64,000 nt of DNA from Paracoccus aeridis (GTDB taxonomy: Bacteria; Pseudomonadota; Alphaproteobacteria; Rhodobacterales; Rhodobacteraceae): positions 62,001 through 126,000 of the forward strand of contig NZ_SELD02000004.1 of assembly GCF_004923205.2 (NCBI RefSeq), read 5' to 3'. Both the position numbers and the translations under genes were made by a program. Under the pieces are notes generated by a model, which saw only the letters and a program-made list of their open reading frames with translations, searched no databases and had not been told where the DNA came from. Below, one piece after another: positions 1 through 8,551 of this stretch; the stretch's first letter is position 1; each line of letters starts with the position of its first letter.

Positions 1-97
1 CGGCAATGATGCGACCGTCCGCGACCGTCACCACGCGGTCGGGGACCAGGCCCTCGGGCAGCAGCAGTTGCGCGGCGTGGATGCGGACATCAGACAA
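1..97 (-). CDS. nagA: N-acetylglucosamine-6-phosphate deacetylase, N-terminal fragment (cut by window edge)
   Basis: Only about the first 32 codons lie in the window. In the frame starting at a TTG (97-95) the product reads MSDVRIHAAQLLLPEG and then VVTVADGRIIA, which matches the N-terminal beta-sandwich strand pattern of NagA-type amidohydrolases. The TTG overlaps the nagB stop and has GGAG nine bases upstream. An ATG at 90-88 opens a different frame that soon stops, so TTG is preferred. NagA removes the acetyl group from GlcNAc-6-P and feeds NagB. The call rests mainly on the short N-terminus and on tight coupling to nagB; the catalytic part is outside the window. Confidence 0.6.
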   Translation of the reverse strand, partial: MSDVRIHAAQLLLPEGLVPDRVVTVADGRIIA

Positions 98-869
98 GCG
101 CCGGCGCTCCGTCGGGGTGGACCGTGTGGTAGTATTCCCGAAGCTCCAGCATCGACGCCGCGGCCTGGTCGAGGATGACCGTCGCGCGGCGGTGCATCTG
201 GAGGACGCTGGCGGGCGTGAAGGCCGACACCGGGCCCTCGATCATGGCGCGGACGGCAGGCGCCTTTTCCGCCCCGAAGGCCAGCAGCAGCACCTGCCGC
301 GCGTCGAGGATCGTGGCGAGCCCCATGGTGATCGCGCAGGTCGGCGGCTCCTCCCCCTCGGCGAAGAAGCGGGCGTTGGCGGCGCGGGTGCTTTCGGTCA
401 GCGTCTTGACGCGGGTGCGCGAACACAGCGAGCTGGTCGGCTCGTTGAAGCCGATATGCCCGTTCCGTCCGATCCCGAGCAGCTGCAGGTCGATCCCGCC
501 CGCGGCCGCGATCCTCGCCTCGTAGGCGTCGGCCTCGGCGTCGGGATCGGGGGCGCTGCCGTCGGGAAGCGCGGTCGCGCCGGGGGCGAAGTCCACATGC
601 GCGAACAGGTGCCGGTGCATGTAGCTGTGGTAGGACTGCGGGTGCCGCGGCGCGAGGCCCACGTATTCGTCGAGGTTGAAGCTGCGCGCGTCCGCGAAGG
701 TCAGCCGGCCCTGCCGGTGCCGGGCGACGAGTTCCGCATACAGCGGCTCCATCGTGCCGCCGGTGGCGAGGCCCAGCACGGTGCGGGCGCGGGCGGCCAT
801 GCTTTCGCAGATCATGTCGGCGGCGCGGATCGTGGCGTCGCCCTGGTCGGGCAGGATCAGGATCTTCAT
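90..869 (-). CDS. nagB: Glucosamine-6-phosphate deaminase
   Basis: A 259-residue cytosolic enzyme converting glucosamine-6-phosphate to fructose-6-phosphate and ammonia, the last step of GlcNAc catabolism. Diagnostic blocks are the phosphate loop GLATGGTMEPLY near residue 33, SFNLDEYVGL (catalytic Asp region) near residue 63, and LLGIGRNGHIGFNEP (catalytic base and His) near residue 130. The length is normal for the family. Its start overlaps the stop of the upstream ABC-ATPase remnant by 4 bases (ATGA), and its stop overlaps the nagA start, so the three were once one translationally coupled operon. Because the upstream gene is now a fragment, the native promoter may have been lost. Confidence 0.95.
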   Translation of the reverse strand: MKILILPDQGDATIRAADMICESMAARARTVLGLATGGTMEPLYAELVARHRQGRLTFADARSFNLDEYVGLAPRHPQSYHSYMHRHLFAHVDFAPGATALPDGSAPDPDAEADAYEARIAAAGGIDLQLLGIGRNGHIGFNEPTSSLCSRTRVKTLTESTRAANARFFAEGEEPPTCAITMGLATILDARQVLLLAFGAEKAPAVRAMIEGPVSAFTPASVLQMHRRATVILDQAAASMLELREYYHTVHPDGAPALV

Positions 870-1231
870 GCCGGGATCGTCTCGACAGTCTGGAGCGCGT
901 GGTTGCGGATGCAGGCGCTGCGGTGCCCGGCGCCGACATCTTCAAGCGGGGGGACGACCCTGGCGCGGGCCTCGATCGCATGGGGGCAGCGGGTGTGGAA
1001 CACGCAGCCCGAAGGCGGGGTCGAGCGGCTGGGGATGTCGCCCATGAGGATCCGGCGCTGCGACGCCCGCCCCGGCACCGGCTCGGGGATCGCCGACAGC
1101 AGCGCGCGGGTGCAGGCGTTGCGCGGATTCGCGTAAAGCTCCGCCGACGGCGCGATTTCCATGATCCGGCCCAGATACAGCACGATCACGGTGTCGCAGA
1201 TGTATTCGACGACCGCCAGATCGTGCGAGAT
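866..1231 (-). pseudogene. 3' remnant of an oligopeptide/dipeptide ABC transporter ATPase (DppF/OppF type)
   Basis: The readable homology starts at ISHDLAVVEYICD (the H-loop region) at about 1231 and continues through LYLGRIMEIAPS and the Cys-containing C-terminal tail typical of DppF/OppF (CVFHTRCPHA). Everything before the H-loop is missing: P-loop, Q-loop, LSGGQ signature and Walker B. A normal member is about 320 residues; about 121 remain. Upstream of 1231 the frame runs into unrelated sequence and then the RTX gene, so the break looks like a deletion or recombination junction. An ATG at 1189 could still give a 107-residue product, but it could not bind ATP. Coupling to nagB suggests the lost transporter imported amino-sugar oligomers (inference). 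Confidence 0.75.
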
Positions 1232-1372
1232 CCCGGACGAGACGCCCGGACGGGCCGGGCTTGCGCCGATCCCCGCGCCGGACGGGGTGCCAGCGCGGCG
1301 CCCCTGTCGATCCGGTGCAGGCGAAAGGGGCCGGCCGCGCGGACGCTGCCGGCGCTTTCATGGCCGCAGGGC

Positions 1373-4243
1373 TCAGTAGAAATGCACGAAGCTGTCTGAC
1401 AGCGCGCTGCGGAAGTTGTCGATCAGGATCGTGCTGCCGCTGTCGAAGGTGATCAGGGTTCCGGCCGTGGTCAGCGCCGCGTGCTGCTGCAGCGCCGCCA
1501 CCGTCGCCGCGCCGCCCAGCAGCGCCGAATCGATGCGGATGACGTCGCCCTGCCGGGTCGTGAAGTCCGCGATCCGAAGCGCGTTGTCGCTGGCTGCGAA
1601 GACGAAGGTGTCGCCGCCGGCGCCGCCGGTGCTCACGTCCTGACCCGGGCCGCCGAAAAGCCAGTCCCGGCCGCCATCGCCGAAAAGCGAGTCGTTGCCC
1701 GCGCCGCCGTGGACCGTGTCGTCCATGTCGCCGCCGCGGACGATGTCGTCGCCGTCGTCGCCGTTGAGCGTGTCCGTCCCGATGTCGCCGTTCAGCGAGT
1801 CGTTGCCGGCGCCGCCGGAAAGCTGGTCCGCGCCGCCGCCGCCGGAAAGCGTGTCGTTCCCGCTGTCGCCCCACAGGCGGTCGTTCGAGTCCTCGCCGTA
1901 GAGAACGTCGTGCTCGCCGCCGCCGTACAGGTCGTCCTGGCCTCCGCCGCCGTAGAGCGTGTCATTGTCCCTGTCGCCATACAGCGTGTCGTTGGATTCG
2001 TTGCCGGAGAGGATGTCGCTTCCCGCGCCGCCGTAAAGCGTGTCGAGACCGAAGCCGCCCGACAGCAGGTCGTTGCCGCCGTCGCCGTAGAGAAGGTCGT
2101 TCATGTCGCCGCCGTTCAGGGTGTCGTTCGAGCCGCCGCCGTAGAGCGTGTCGAGCCCCGCATCCCCGTTCAGGACATCGGCGCCGTTTTCGCCGTACAG
2201 CAGGTCGTTGCCTCCGCCGCCCTGAAGCACATCGTTGTGCAGCCCGCCGTAGAGCACGTCGTTCCCGTTGCCGCCGTCCAGCCGGTCGTTGCCGTCGCCG
2301 CCTTCCAGGCGATCGTTGCCGCCCACGCCGTAGATGACGTCGTTCCCCGCCCCGCCAAGAAGCCGGTCGTCGCCGATCCCGCCCTCGGGGTCGCCGTGGA
2401 TGGTGTCGTCGCCCGCGCCGCCGTCGATGAAGTCGATGCCCGGGCGGCCCTGCAACAGCTGGTGCGGGGACACCGGATCGACGGGGGCCACGTTCCCATC
2501 CGCCGGCAGCAGGGATCTCGCCACCTCGTCCAGCCGGTCGCCCATGCCGATGATGATGACCTCGCCCCCGCCGGGAAGCGCGACGCAGAGATCCGGCGCC
2601 CCCCTGCCGTCCCAGTCGACCGACCGTGCCCGCGCGCGGAAGTCGGCGGCCGTGAAGCCGGTCTCGTTGACGATCAGGACGTCGCCCCCGGCCGGCGCGT
2701 AGTCCACGAGGATCGTCCGCCCGCGCGGATGGGCCACGAAGGTGTCCCCGCCCGCGCCGCCGTACATCTGGGTGACGCCCGCCCCCCCGATGATCCAGTC
2801 CGCACCGCGGCCGCCGAACAGGTGATCGTGGCCGGCCGCGCCGCCGTTCACCGTGTCGTCGCCGTCCTGGCCGTAGAGGAAGTCGTCGCGCAGGTTGCCC
2901 AGCACGCTGTCGTTGCCCGTGCCGCCGTAAAGGAAGTTGTTGGCCTCGGCACTTCCATGAAGCGTGTCGTTCCCGCCGTGGCCAAGCGCCAGGCCGAGAT
3001 ACTGGGCGATGTCGAACGGGTTGAGGGGATCGTAGTCCGGGTCGCTGGTCTGGTTGCGCAGATACCCGCGGATCAGCCGGGCCCCGACCGTCTCGGCGCC
3101 TGCGTGGGCCGCGTCCTCGCCCCCCAGCGAGAAGGCGTCCATCGCGGCGGCGTAGCTGGCCTGCTGGACGAAGCGGAGCGTGCCGTCCGGGTCCATCCGC
3201 GACATGACGGACCCGCCGTACTGGCTGCCGGCGAACCAGCCGATGGCGACGCCGTGGTCGGCGAACCAGTCGTAGGCGAGGGTGAAGCCCTGCACCTCGG
3301 GGCAGCCGGAGGCCAGATTGTAGGCCTCGTTCCCCTGCGCGTTCGTTTCGGTGACGATCAACGCGTCGCCGAGGATCGGGGCGTAGATCCGGTCCAGCAC
3401 CGCGCGCACGTCGTCGGGATCGGACATGCCGGACGTGCCCTGCCAGCCGGGGTAAAGATGGGCCGACCAGACGAGGCTGTCGCCCAGGCCCGCGCGGATG
3501 TAGTCCAGCGCGCTGCCGGCCCCCATGGTGGTGGCCGCGAGCTGCTGGAAGTCGCCCGAGTAGTTCCAGCCGCCGACCATGATCTTCGCATCGTCGGTGC
3601 GGGCGTCGATCATCCGTCCCAGGCGGACCATCTGTTCGGCATAGAGCGTGACGAATTCCTGCAGGCCCGCCCAGCGCTTGTCGGCATAGAAGGTGGCGGT
3701 GTTGTAGGCGGCCGGTTCGTTCACGATCTCACAGGCGTAGACCGCCTGGCGGACGGACGGGTGGGCGTCCATCCAGTCCAGCATCGTCGTCCAAGTCTGC
3801 TCCATGTTGTCGTAGACCGCGCCCGTCAGGGCATCGCGCATCTGCGCGTAGGCGCCGGGCCCCGAGGCGGTCAGGCCCTGCGCGGCGCCGTCCATCTGCA
3901 CCATGATGAAGTTGAAGCCCTGTCCCGCGGCGGCGACGAGAAAGCGTTCGAAGTCCGGGTGCAGGGATCCATCGGCGTTGAAGCTGTTGGCGTTGAACGG
4001 AATGCGAAGCGTCGTGACCTCGGGCAGCGACTCGCGCAGGCGGGCCGCGTAGAGCTCCGGCTGGCCGCACATGCCGGTCGGGAGCGTCTGGAACTCGCTC
4101 TGCCACAGGTAGTACTTGCCGTTTGCCGCGATGTTGGCGTCGTAGGTGCCGTTGGCCTTGTCGATGGCGATCTGAGCCTCGGCCTCGACCTGAAGGTTGA
4201 TGATGTTGAGATTGCACGTGCTCGTCATGCGCAGCTCTTTCAT
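1373..4243 (-). CDS. Secreted RTX-repeat glycoside hydrolase (GH5-like barrel plus calcium-binding repeats)
   Basis: A 956-residue protein. Residues about 30-390 form a cellulase-like TIM barrel: CEIVNEPA puts the acid/base Glu at 176, and VTETNAQGNE puts the likely nucleophile Glu at 299. Residues about 415-870 carry dozens of GGxGNDxLxG nonapeptide repeats in two blocks, and the protein ends with the GDTFVF...DF..GDVIRI cap and hydrophobic tail (DSFVHFY) usual in type I secretion substrates. There is no N-terminal signal peptide, which fits that route. The ATG at 4243 has no ribosome site; the ATG at 4228 has AAAGAG upstream and may be the true start. The role is probably cleavage of an extracellular beta-glycan, perhaps the polymer made by the nearby locus. 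The exact family and substrate are uncertain. Confidence 0.85.
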   Translation of the reverse strand: MKELRMTSTCNLNIINLQVEAEAQIAIDKANGTYDANIAANGKYYLWQSEFQTLPTGMCGQPELYAARLRESLPEVTTLRIPFNANSFNADGSLHPDFERFLVAAAGQGFNFIMVQMDGAAQGLTASGPGAYAQMRDALTGAVYDNMEQTWTTMLDWMDAHPSVRQAVYACEIVNEPAAYNTATFYADKRWAGLQEFVTLYAEQMVRLGRMIDARTDDAKIMVGGWNYSGDFQQLAATTMGAGSALDYIRAGLGDSLVWSAHLYPGWQGTSGMSDPDDVRAVLDRIYAPILGDALIVTETNAQGNEAYNLASGCPEVQGFTLAYDWFADHGVAIGWFAGSQYGGSVMSRMDPDGTLRFVQQASYAAAMDAFSLGGEDAAHAGAETVGARLIRGYLRNQTSDPDYDPLNPFDIAQYLGLALGHGGNDTLHGSAEANNFLYGGTGNDSVLGNLRDDFLYGQDGDDTVNGGAAGHDHLFGGRGADWIIGGAGVTQMYGGAGGDTFVAHPRGRTILVDYAPAGGDVLIVNETGFTAADFRARARSVDWDGRGAPDLCVALPGGGEVIIIGMGDRLDEVARSLLPADGNVAPVDPVSPHQLLQGRPGIDFIDGGAGDDTIHGDPEGGIGDDRLLGGAGNDVIYGVGGNDRLEGGDGNDRLDGGNGNDVLYGGLHNDVLQGGGGNDLLYGENGADVLNGDAGLDTLYGGGSNDTLNGGDMNDLLYGDGGNDLLSGGFGLDTLYGGAGSDILSGNESNDTLYGDRDNDTLYGGGGQDDLYGGGEHDVLYGEDSNDRLWGDSGNDTLSGGGGADQLSGGAGNDSLNGDIGTDTLNGDDGDDIVRGGDMDDTVHGGAGNDSLFGDGGRDWLFGGPGQDVSTGGAGGDTFVFAASDNALRIADFTTRQGDVIRIDSALLGGAATVAALQQHAALTTAGTLITFDSGSTILIDNFRSALSDSFVHFY

Positions 4244-4665
4244 AAGATGCGGGGAATTGTCGGGGAAGGACGCGGATCCATCACGATCGGGGTGCCTTCG
4301 GCGAAGGCCCGCGATTCGATCAACCAGGCGACAAACTCAACCGACGGTTGCACAAGGGCGGCTGCTGCGGCAAGCGTTGCGAGCCGGTTCCCTCGAGTGA
4401 AAAGCGCGGCTGCGGCGGGGCCGCCGCACCGGCAGACCGGCAGACCGGGTTTCTCGGGGCAGTCACGAGCGCGCAGCAGCGCACCGCAGGGCGGGCAAGC
4501 TGCAAAAGCGATCCGGATCGCGCTCTGCGCGGCGGCATCCGCCGCGCCCTGCGCGTTCGCGCCGTCGCCGCCTGCAAGGGGTTCGCCAACGTGCGGCCAG
4601 CGCGCGCCCCTTTACTCCGCCGGGCAATCGTCGATGCTGCCGCCACCACCCCGCGAGAGGATCGC
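4244..4665. other. 422-bp divergent intergenic region
   Basis: This lies between the start of the RTX hydrolase (leftward) and the metallophosphoesterase (rightward), so it should carry both promoters. No consensus -35/-10 pair stands out. Visible features are a small stem (GCCTTCGGCGAAGGC, near 4296) and a triple short direct repeat of ACCGGCAG near 4429-4450. No convincing gene was seen in it. Confidence 0.4.
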
Positions 4666-5226
4666 ATGCCGCACTACTTCACCGCCGACACCCATTTCGG
4701 CGACGATCCGGTCCGCCGGTTCTTCGGCCGCCCGTTCCCGTCCGCGCCCGCGATGGACGCCGCGATGATCGCGGGCGCGGCTCATGTCCTGCCCGACGAC
4801 GACCTGTGGATCCTCGGCGATTTCGCCGCTTGCGAGACGGAGGCGGGGCGGCAGACGGCGCAGGCGGCGTTTGCCGCGCTGCCGGGCCGCAAGCACCTGA
4901 TCCGGGGCAATCACGACCCCGACTGGCTGGTCGAGACGTTGCCCTGGGCGTCGGTCCACGACCTTTACGAACTCGAGGCCGAGGGGCGGCGGTTCGTGCT
5001 CTGCCACTATCCGCTGCTCACGTGGAACAACGTGCGCGCCGGCGTCATGCACCTGTTCGGGCATGTCCATACGCGCTGGCGCGGCGCGGAAGGGCAGGTC
5101 AACGTCGGCGTCGAGGAATGGGGCTACGCGCCGGCGAGCGTCGATCAGGTCGAGCTGGCGGCGCTGACCCTGCCGCCGTCGCGCCTGAACGCGCTGGTCG
5201 AAGGCGCGGATCCGGCCGCGTCGTAG
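4666..5226 (+). CDS. Small calcineurin-like metallophosphoesterase
   Basis: A 186-residue protein beginning MPHYFTADTHFGD. The motifs are D-x-H (DTHFGD, residues 8-13), GDFA near 51, RGNHD near 82, CHYPL near 112 and GHVHTRW near 131, the full set of metal ligands of the metallophosphoesterase fold. It belongs to the compact group with few extra domains. The start at 4666 has GAGAGG five bases upstream. Longer upstream reading is possible but lacks a ribosome site. The substrate is unknown; relatives are annotated as phosphoesterases acting on nucleotides or phosphoproteins. It stands alone, convergent with kynU seven bases away. Confidence 0.85.
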   Translation: MPHYFTADTHFGDDPVRRFFGRPFPSAPAMDAAMIAGAAHVLPDDDLWILGDFAACETEAGRQTAQAAFAALPGRKHLIRGNHDPDWLVETLPWASVHDLYELEAEGRRFVLCHYPLLTWNNVRAGVMHLFGHVHTRWRGAEGQVNVGVEEWGYAPASVDQVELAALTLPPSRLNALVEGADPAAS

Positions 5227-5233
5227 CGGGGGG

Positions 5234-6493
5234 TCAGGTCACGGCCTTCACGGCGCGGTACCCGGCCGTGTCCCAGGCGCCGCTTTCCATCACGTCGCGC
5301 AGCGTCGCGACCGCGTCCCACACATCGGCGTGGCTCACGTAAAGCCCGGCGAAGCCGAAGCGCAGGATGTCGGGCGCGCGGAAATCGCCGATGGTGCCGC
5401 GGTCGATGATCGCCTGCATGATCGCGTAGCCCTGCGGATGGGTGAGCGACACCTGCGACCCGCGCGCCGCCGCGTCGCGCGGGCTGGCGATGCCGAAGCC
5501 GTGCGCGGCCAGTTCCTGGTCCGCCAGCCGGATGAACAGGTCGCCCAGGTCCTGCCCCTTGCGGCGCAGCGCGCCCATGTCGACGTCCTCGAACACGGTC
5601 AGCGCCTCTTCCAGCGCCAGCAGCGACAGTTGCGGCGCGGTGCCGACGAGCATCCTTGCGATGCCGGGGTCGGGGGCGAAATCATGGGCGAAGCCGAACG
5701 GCTGCGCGTGGCCGTGCCAGCCGGCGATCGGCTGCCACAGCGCCTCGACGTGGCGGCGGGCGACGAAGACGAAGGCGGGCGCGCCCGGCCCGCCGTTCAG
5801 GTACTTGTAGCCGCAGCCGACCGCGAAATCGGCGTTGCACCCGTTCAGGTCGACCTCAAGCGTCCCCGCGCTGTGGGCGAGGTCCCAGATCACGAGCCCG
5901 CCCTGCGCCTGCGCCGCCGCCGTCAGCGCCGCCATGTCGTGAACCCTGCCAGTCTTGTAGTTCACCTGCGTCAGGTGCAGCACGGCAAGGTCGTCGCCCG
6001 CCTCGGCCAGCGCCGCAGGGATGTCGGCGGGATCATGGGCGCGCAGCTCGCACCCGGTCTGCTCGGCCACCCGCGCGCTGACATAGACATCGGTCGGGAA
6101 GTTGCCGCGTTCCGAGACGATGACGCGCCGCCCCGCCTGCATCCGCAGCGCGCCCATCAGCACCTTGTAGAGGTTGACCGAGGTCGAATCGCAGACGATC
6201 ACCTCGTCCTCGTCCGCCCCCACCAGCCGCGCGATCGCCGCGCCCGCGCGCTGCGGTGCCTTGTACCAGTCGGCGTCGTTCCACGACCGGATCAGGCCGC
6301 GGCCCCATTCCTCGTCCACCGCCGTCCGCATCCGCTGCGACACCCGGCGCGGCAGCGCGCCGAGCGAGTTGCCGTCGAGGTAGATGACGCCCTCGGGCAA
6401 GGCGAACTCGGCCCGGAAGCGGCCAAGGGGGTCGGCGGCGTCCATCGCCTCGCAGTCGGCGCGGGTGAGCCTGGTCGTGGTCGGAACGGTCAT
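5234..6493 (-). CDS. kynU: Kynureninase
   Basis: A 419-residue PLP enzyme that cleaves kynurenine (or 3-hydroxykynurenine) to anthranilate (or 3-hydroxyanthranilate) and alanine in tryptophan catabolism. Seen in sequence: YLDGNSLG at residue 37, CDSTSVNLYK (phosphate binding) near 101, WDLAHSAG near 204, and the Schiff-base lysine in CGYKYLNGGPGAP near 227. The length is that of bacterial KynU. It follows the flavin oxidoreductase gene by 25 bases on the same strand, so the two may be cotranscribed. No kynA or kynB is in the window. Confidence 0.95.
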   Translation of the reverse strand: MTVPTTTRLTRADCEAMDAADPLGRFRAEFALPEGVIYLDGNSLGALPRRVSQRMRTAVDEEWGRGLIRSWNDADWYKAPQRAGAAIARLVGADEDEVIVCDSTSVNLYKVLMGALRMQAGRRVIVSERGNFPTDVYVSARVAEQTGCELRAHDPADIPAALAEAGDDLAVLHLTQVNYKTGRVHDMAALTAAAQAQGGLVIWDLAHSAGTLEVDLNGCNADFAVGCGYKYLNGGPGAPAFVFVARRHVEALWQPIAGWHGHAQPFGFAHDFAPDPGIARMLVGTAPQLSLLALEEALTVFEDVDMGALRRKGQDLGDLFIRLADQELAAHGFGIASPRDAAARGSQVSLTHPQGYAIMQAIIDRGTIGDFRAPDILRFGFAGLYVSHADVWDAVATLRDVMESGAWDTAGYRAVKAVT

Positions 6494-6518
6494 GGTTCTG
6501 CTTTCAAATGTCGTCGGA

Positions 6519-7568
6519 TCAGGCGGAAGCCGCGGGCTGCGCGTCGAGGATCTCGCGCACGCGGGGGATGACGCGCTCGCCGTAAAGGCGGATGCAGGAC
6601 ATGAGGTCCGCGTGCGGCACCGGGCCGGTCGCGTATTTCAGGTCGAAATGCGCGATCCTCAGCGCGGCGGCGTTGCGGGCGATCTTCTGCGCGACCGTCT
6701 CGGGCGATCCGACATACAGCGCGCCTTCCTCGATTTCCGCGACGAAGCGTTCCTTCGTCGTGGGCGGCCAGCCGCGCTCGCGGCCGATGCGGGCGTTGCC
6801 CTCGCGGTAGTGCGGCCAGAACCGCTCGCGCGCGGCCTCGTCGGTCTCGGCCACGAAGCCGGGGGAGTGGACGCCGATCGGGCGGGGCGCGCGGCCGAGC
6901 TTGTCGCAGGCCTGCAGGTACAGGTCCACGAACGGCCGGAACCGGCGCGGATCGCCGCCGATGATCGCCAGCATCAGCTGCAGGTCGTGCCGCACGACGC
7001 GGATCACCGACTGCGGCGACCCGCCGACGCCGACCCAGACCGGCATGACAGCGGCGCCGAGCGGCGGATAGACCGAGGCATCGGTCAGCGGCGCGCGCGT
7101 GAGCCCGTGCCAGGTCACCTGCGGCTCGCGGATCAGGCGCGCGAAAAGGTCGAGGCGTTCCTCGAACAGCGTCTCGTAGTCGTTCAGGTCGAAGCCGAAC
7201 AGGGCGTAGCTTTCGGTGAAGGATCCGCGCCCGACGATGGGCTCCGCCCGGCCGCCGGAGATCGCGTGGAGGGTCGAGAAACGCTCGAACACGCGCACCG
7301 GGTCGTCCGTCGACAGGACCGTGACGGCGGTGCCCAGGCGGATGCGCTTCGTCCGGCTGGCGATGGCGGCCAGCACGATCTCGGGCGCCGAGATCGCGTA
7401 GTCGGAACGGTGGTGCTCGCCCAGGCCGATGAAGTCGATGCCCAGATCGTCGGCCAGCACCGCCTGTTCGACCACGTCGCGCAGCACCTGGTCCATCGGC
7501 ACCGGCGCGCCGGCATCGTCGACGGTCACGTCGCCGAACGTGTCGAGCCCGAGTGAGATCGTGACCAT
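6519..7568 (-). CDS. LLM-class flavin-dependent oxidoreductase
   Basis: A 349-residue luciferase-like (F420/FMN) barrel protein. Family signs are ISLGLDTFGD at the N-terminus, GLGEHHRSDYAISAPE near residue 50, RIRLGTAVTVLS near 77, DPVRVFE near 91 and GRGSF near 113. The start at 7568 (MVTISLG) is chosen because it begins at the first family strand and has a G-rich site (GGGGG) just upstream. A longer form to 7706 adds low-complexity sequence unlike the family. Likely an FMN-dependent monooxygenase or reductase with unknown substrate. It is upstream of kynU on the same strand. It is unrelated in position to the luciferase-like domain embedded in the NRPS at 21.8 kb, though of the same superfamily. 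Confidence 0.85.
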   Translation of the reverse strand: MVTISLGLDTFGDVTVDDAGAPVPMDQVLRDVVEQAVLADDLGIDFIGLGEHHRSDYAISAPEIVLAAIASRTKRIRLGTAVTVLSTDDPVRVFERFSTLHAISGGRAEPIVGRGSFTESYALFGFDLNDYETLFEERLDLFARLIREPQVTWHGLTRAPLTDASVYPPLGAAVMPVWVGVGGSPQSVIRVVRHDLQLMLAIIGGDPRRFRPFVDLYLQACDKLGRAPRPIGVHSPGFVAETDEAARERFWPHYREGNARIGRERGWPPTTKERFVAEIEEGALYVGSPETVAQKIARNAAALRIAHFDLKYATGPVPHADLMSCIRLYGERVIPRVREILDAQPAASA

Positions 7569-7826
7569 CGGAACCCCCGCCATCCTCGCCGCAGCGATCG
7601 CGGCCAAGATGCTGTGAAGGCGCGGCGGGGGCAATGGCGGAGAGAGGTGGGTGCCAAGGTCTTTGGGCACGATGTCGTTTCCTTGCGCCGGGTCGTCCTG
7701 CGTCATCGGCGGGGCGGCTGCGACCGGGGACGGGCTGGGACGGGACGCGACCGGGATTCCCGATCCGCTTTACGCGCCGTCGCGGGCGCGGCAAGACTGC
7801 GCCGTCGATTGCACGCGGGCGGCCCC

Positions 7827-8474
7827 ATGCAGAACGAAGCGGCGCTGGCCGGAACCCTTGCCGCGGCGGCGGCCCGGCTGGCGCTGCCGCCGGGTGCGGC
7901 GCTGCGTTTCGCGGCCGTGGATGACGCGGACGGGACGCTGCCGGCGCAGCTTCGCGGGGCCGCACCCCGCCGGCAGCGCGGCTTTCTCGCCGGCAGGCGG
8001 GCGGCGGCGCTGGCGCTGGGTGCCGGCGGCACGGTCGGGATCGGGGCGGACGGGCTGCCCGGCTGGCCGGCAGGCTGGATCGGCAGCATCACCCACACCG
8101 ACGACATCGCCGCCGCCGTCGTCGCACCCGCTCCCGCAGCGGCGATCATCGGCATCGACCTCGAACGGATCGTCGCGCCTGCCCTGGCGGACGAGCTTGC
8201 GGACCTGATCGCCCCCGAGGGGCTGCCTGCCGCGAACCCGCGCGACGTCGAGCTGACCTGCGCCTTCTCGGCCAAGGAGGCGCTCTACAAGGCGCTGTTC
8301 CCCCGGACCCGCCAGTTCCGTGAATTCACCGCCGCCCTGTTCCGGCGGGCGGCCGACGGCAGTCCGCAGCTGACGCTGGCCGAGGACTGGGGCGAGGGGT
8401 GGACCGCCGGAACCGCGCTGGGCGCGCAGCAGGTCGTCGCTGCCGGGCACGTGCTGACGGTCGTCTGGCGCTGA
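7827..8474 (+). CDS. 4'-phosphopantetheinyl transferase (Sfp/EntD type)
   Basis: A 215-residue protein with the two hallmark motifs of this superfamily: IIGIDLERI (Mg-binding Asp/Glu) near residue 110, and FSAKEALYKALFP (Glu and Lys) near 148. It also has the upstream WIGSITHTDD block near residue 77. It transfers the phosphopantetheine arm of CoA to a Ser of carrier domains. The ACP of the PKS and the PCPs of the two NRPS proteins in this locus need such an enzyme, so this is their likely activator (inference from context). The start at 7827 is the first ATG that fits the N-terminus. Confidence 0.9.
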   Translation: MQNEAALAGTLAAAAARLALPPGAALRFAAVDDADGTLPAQLRGAAPRRQRGFLAGRRAAALALGAGGTVGIGADGLPGWPAGWIGSITHTDDIAAAVVAPAPAAAIIGIDLERIVAPALADELADLIAPEGLPAANPRDVELTCAFSAKEALYKALFPRTRQFREFTAALFRRAADGSPQLTLAEDWGEGWTAGTALGAQQVVAAGHVLTVVWR

Positions 8475-8551
8475 GGCGCCGCGACAGACTTCCATTGCGG
8501 AATCCGCCGCTTCGGGCCACGCTGGCGCCGACGTCACTGCCGGATGCTTCC

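Noticed and set aside
1373..4243. RTX repeat DNA as a CRISPR-like or satellite array
   Set aside because: The repetition follows 9-residue protein motifs in one open frame with a catalytic domain in front; no spacer-repeat pattern exists.
1481..4768. A 1095-codon rightward frame opposite the RTX gene with Val/Ala-rich repeats
   Set aside because: The apparent repeats are the antisense reading of the RTX nonapeptide repeats; it has no start site or recognisable domain.
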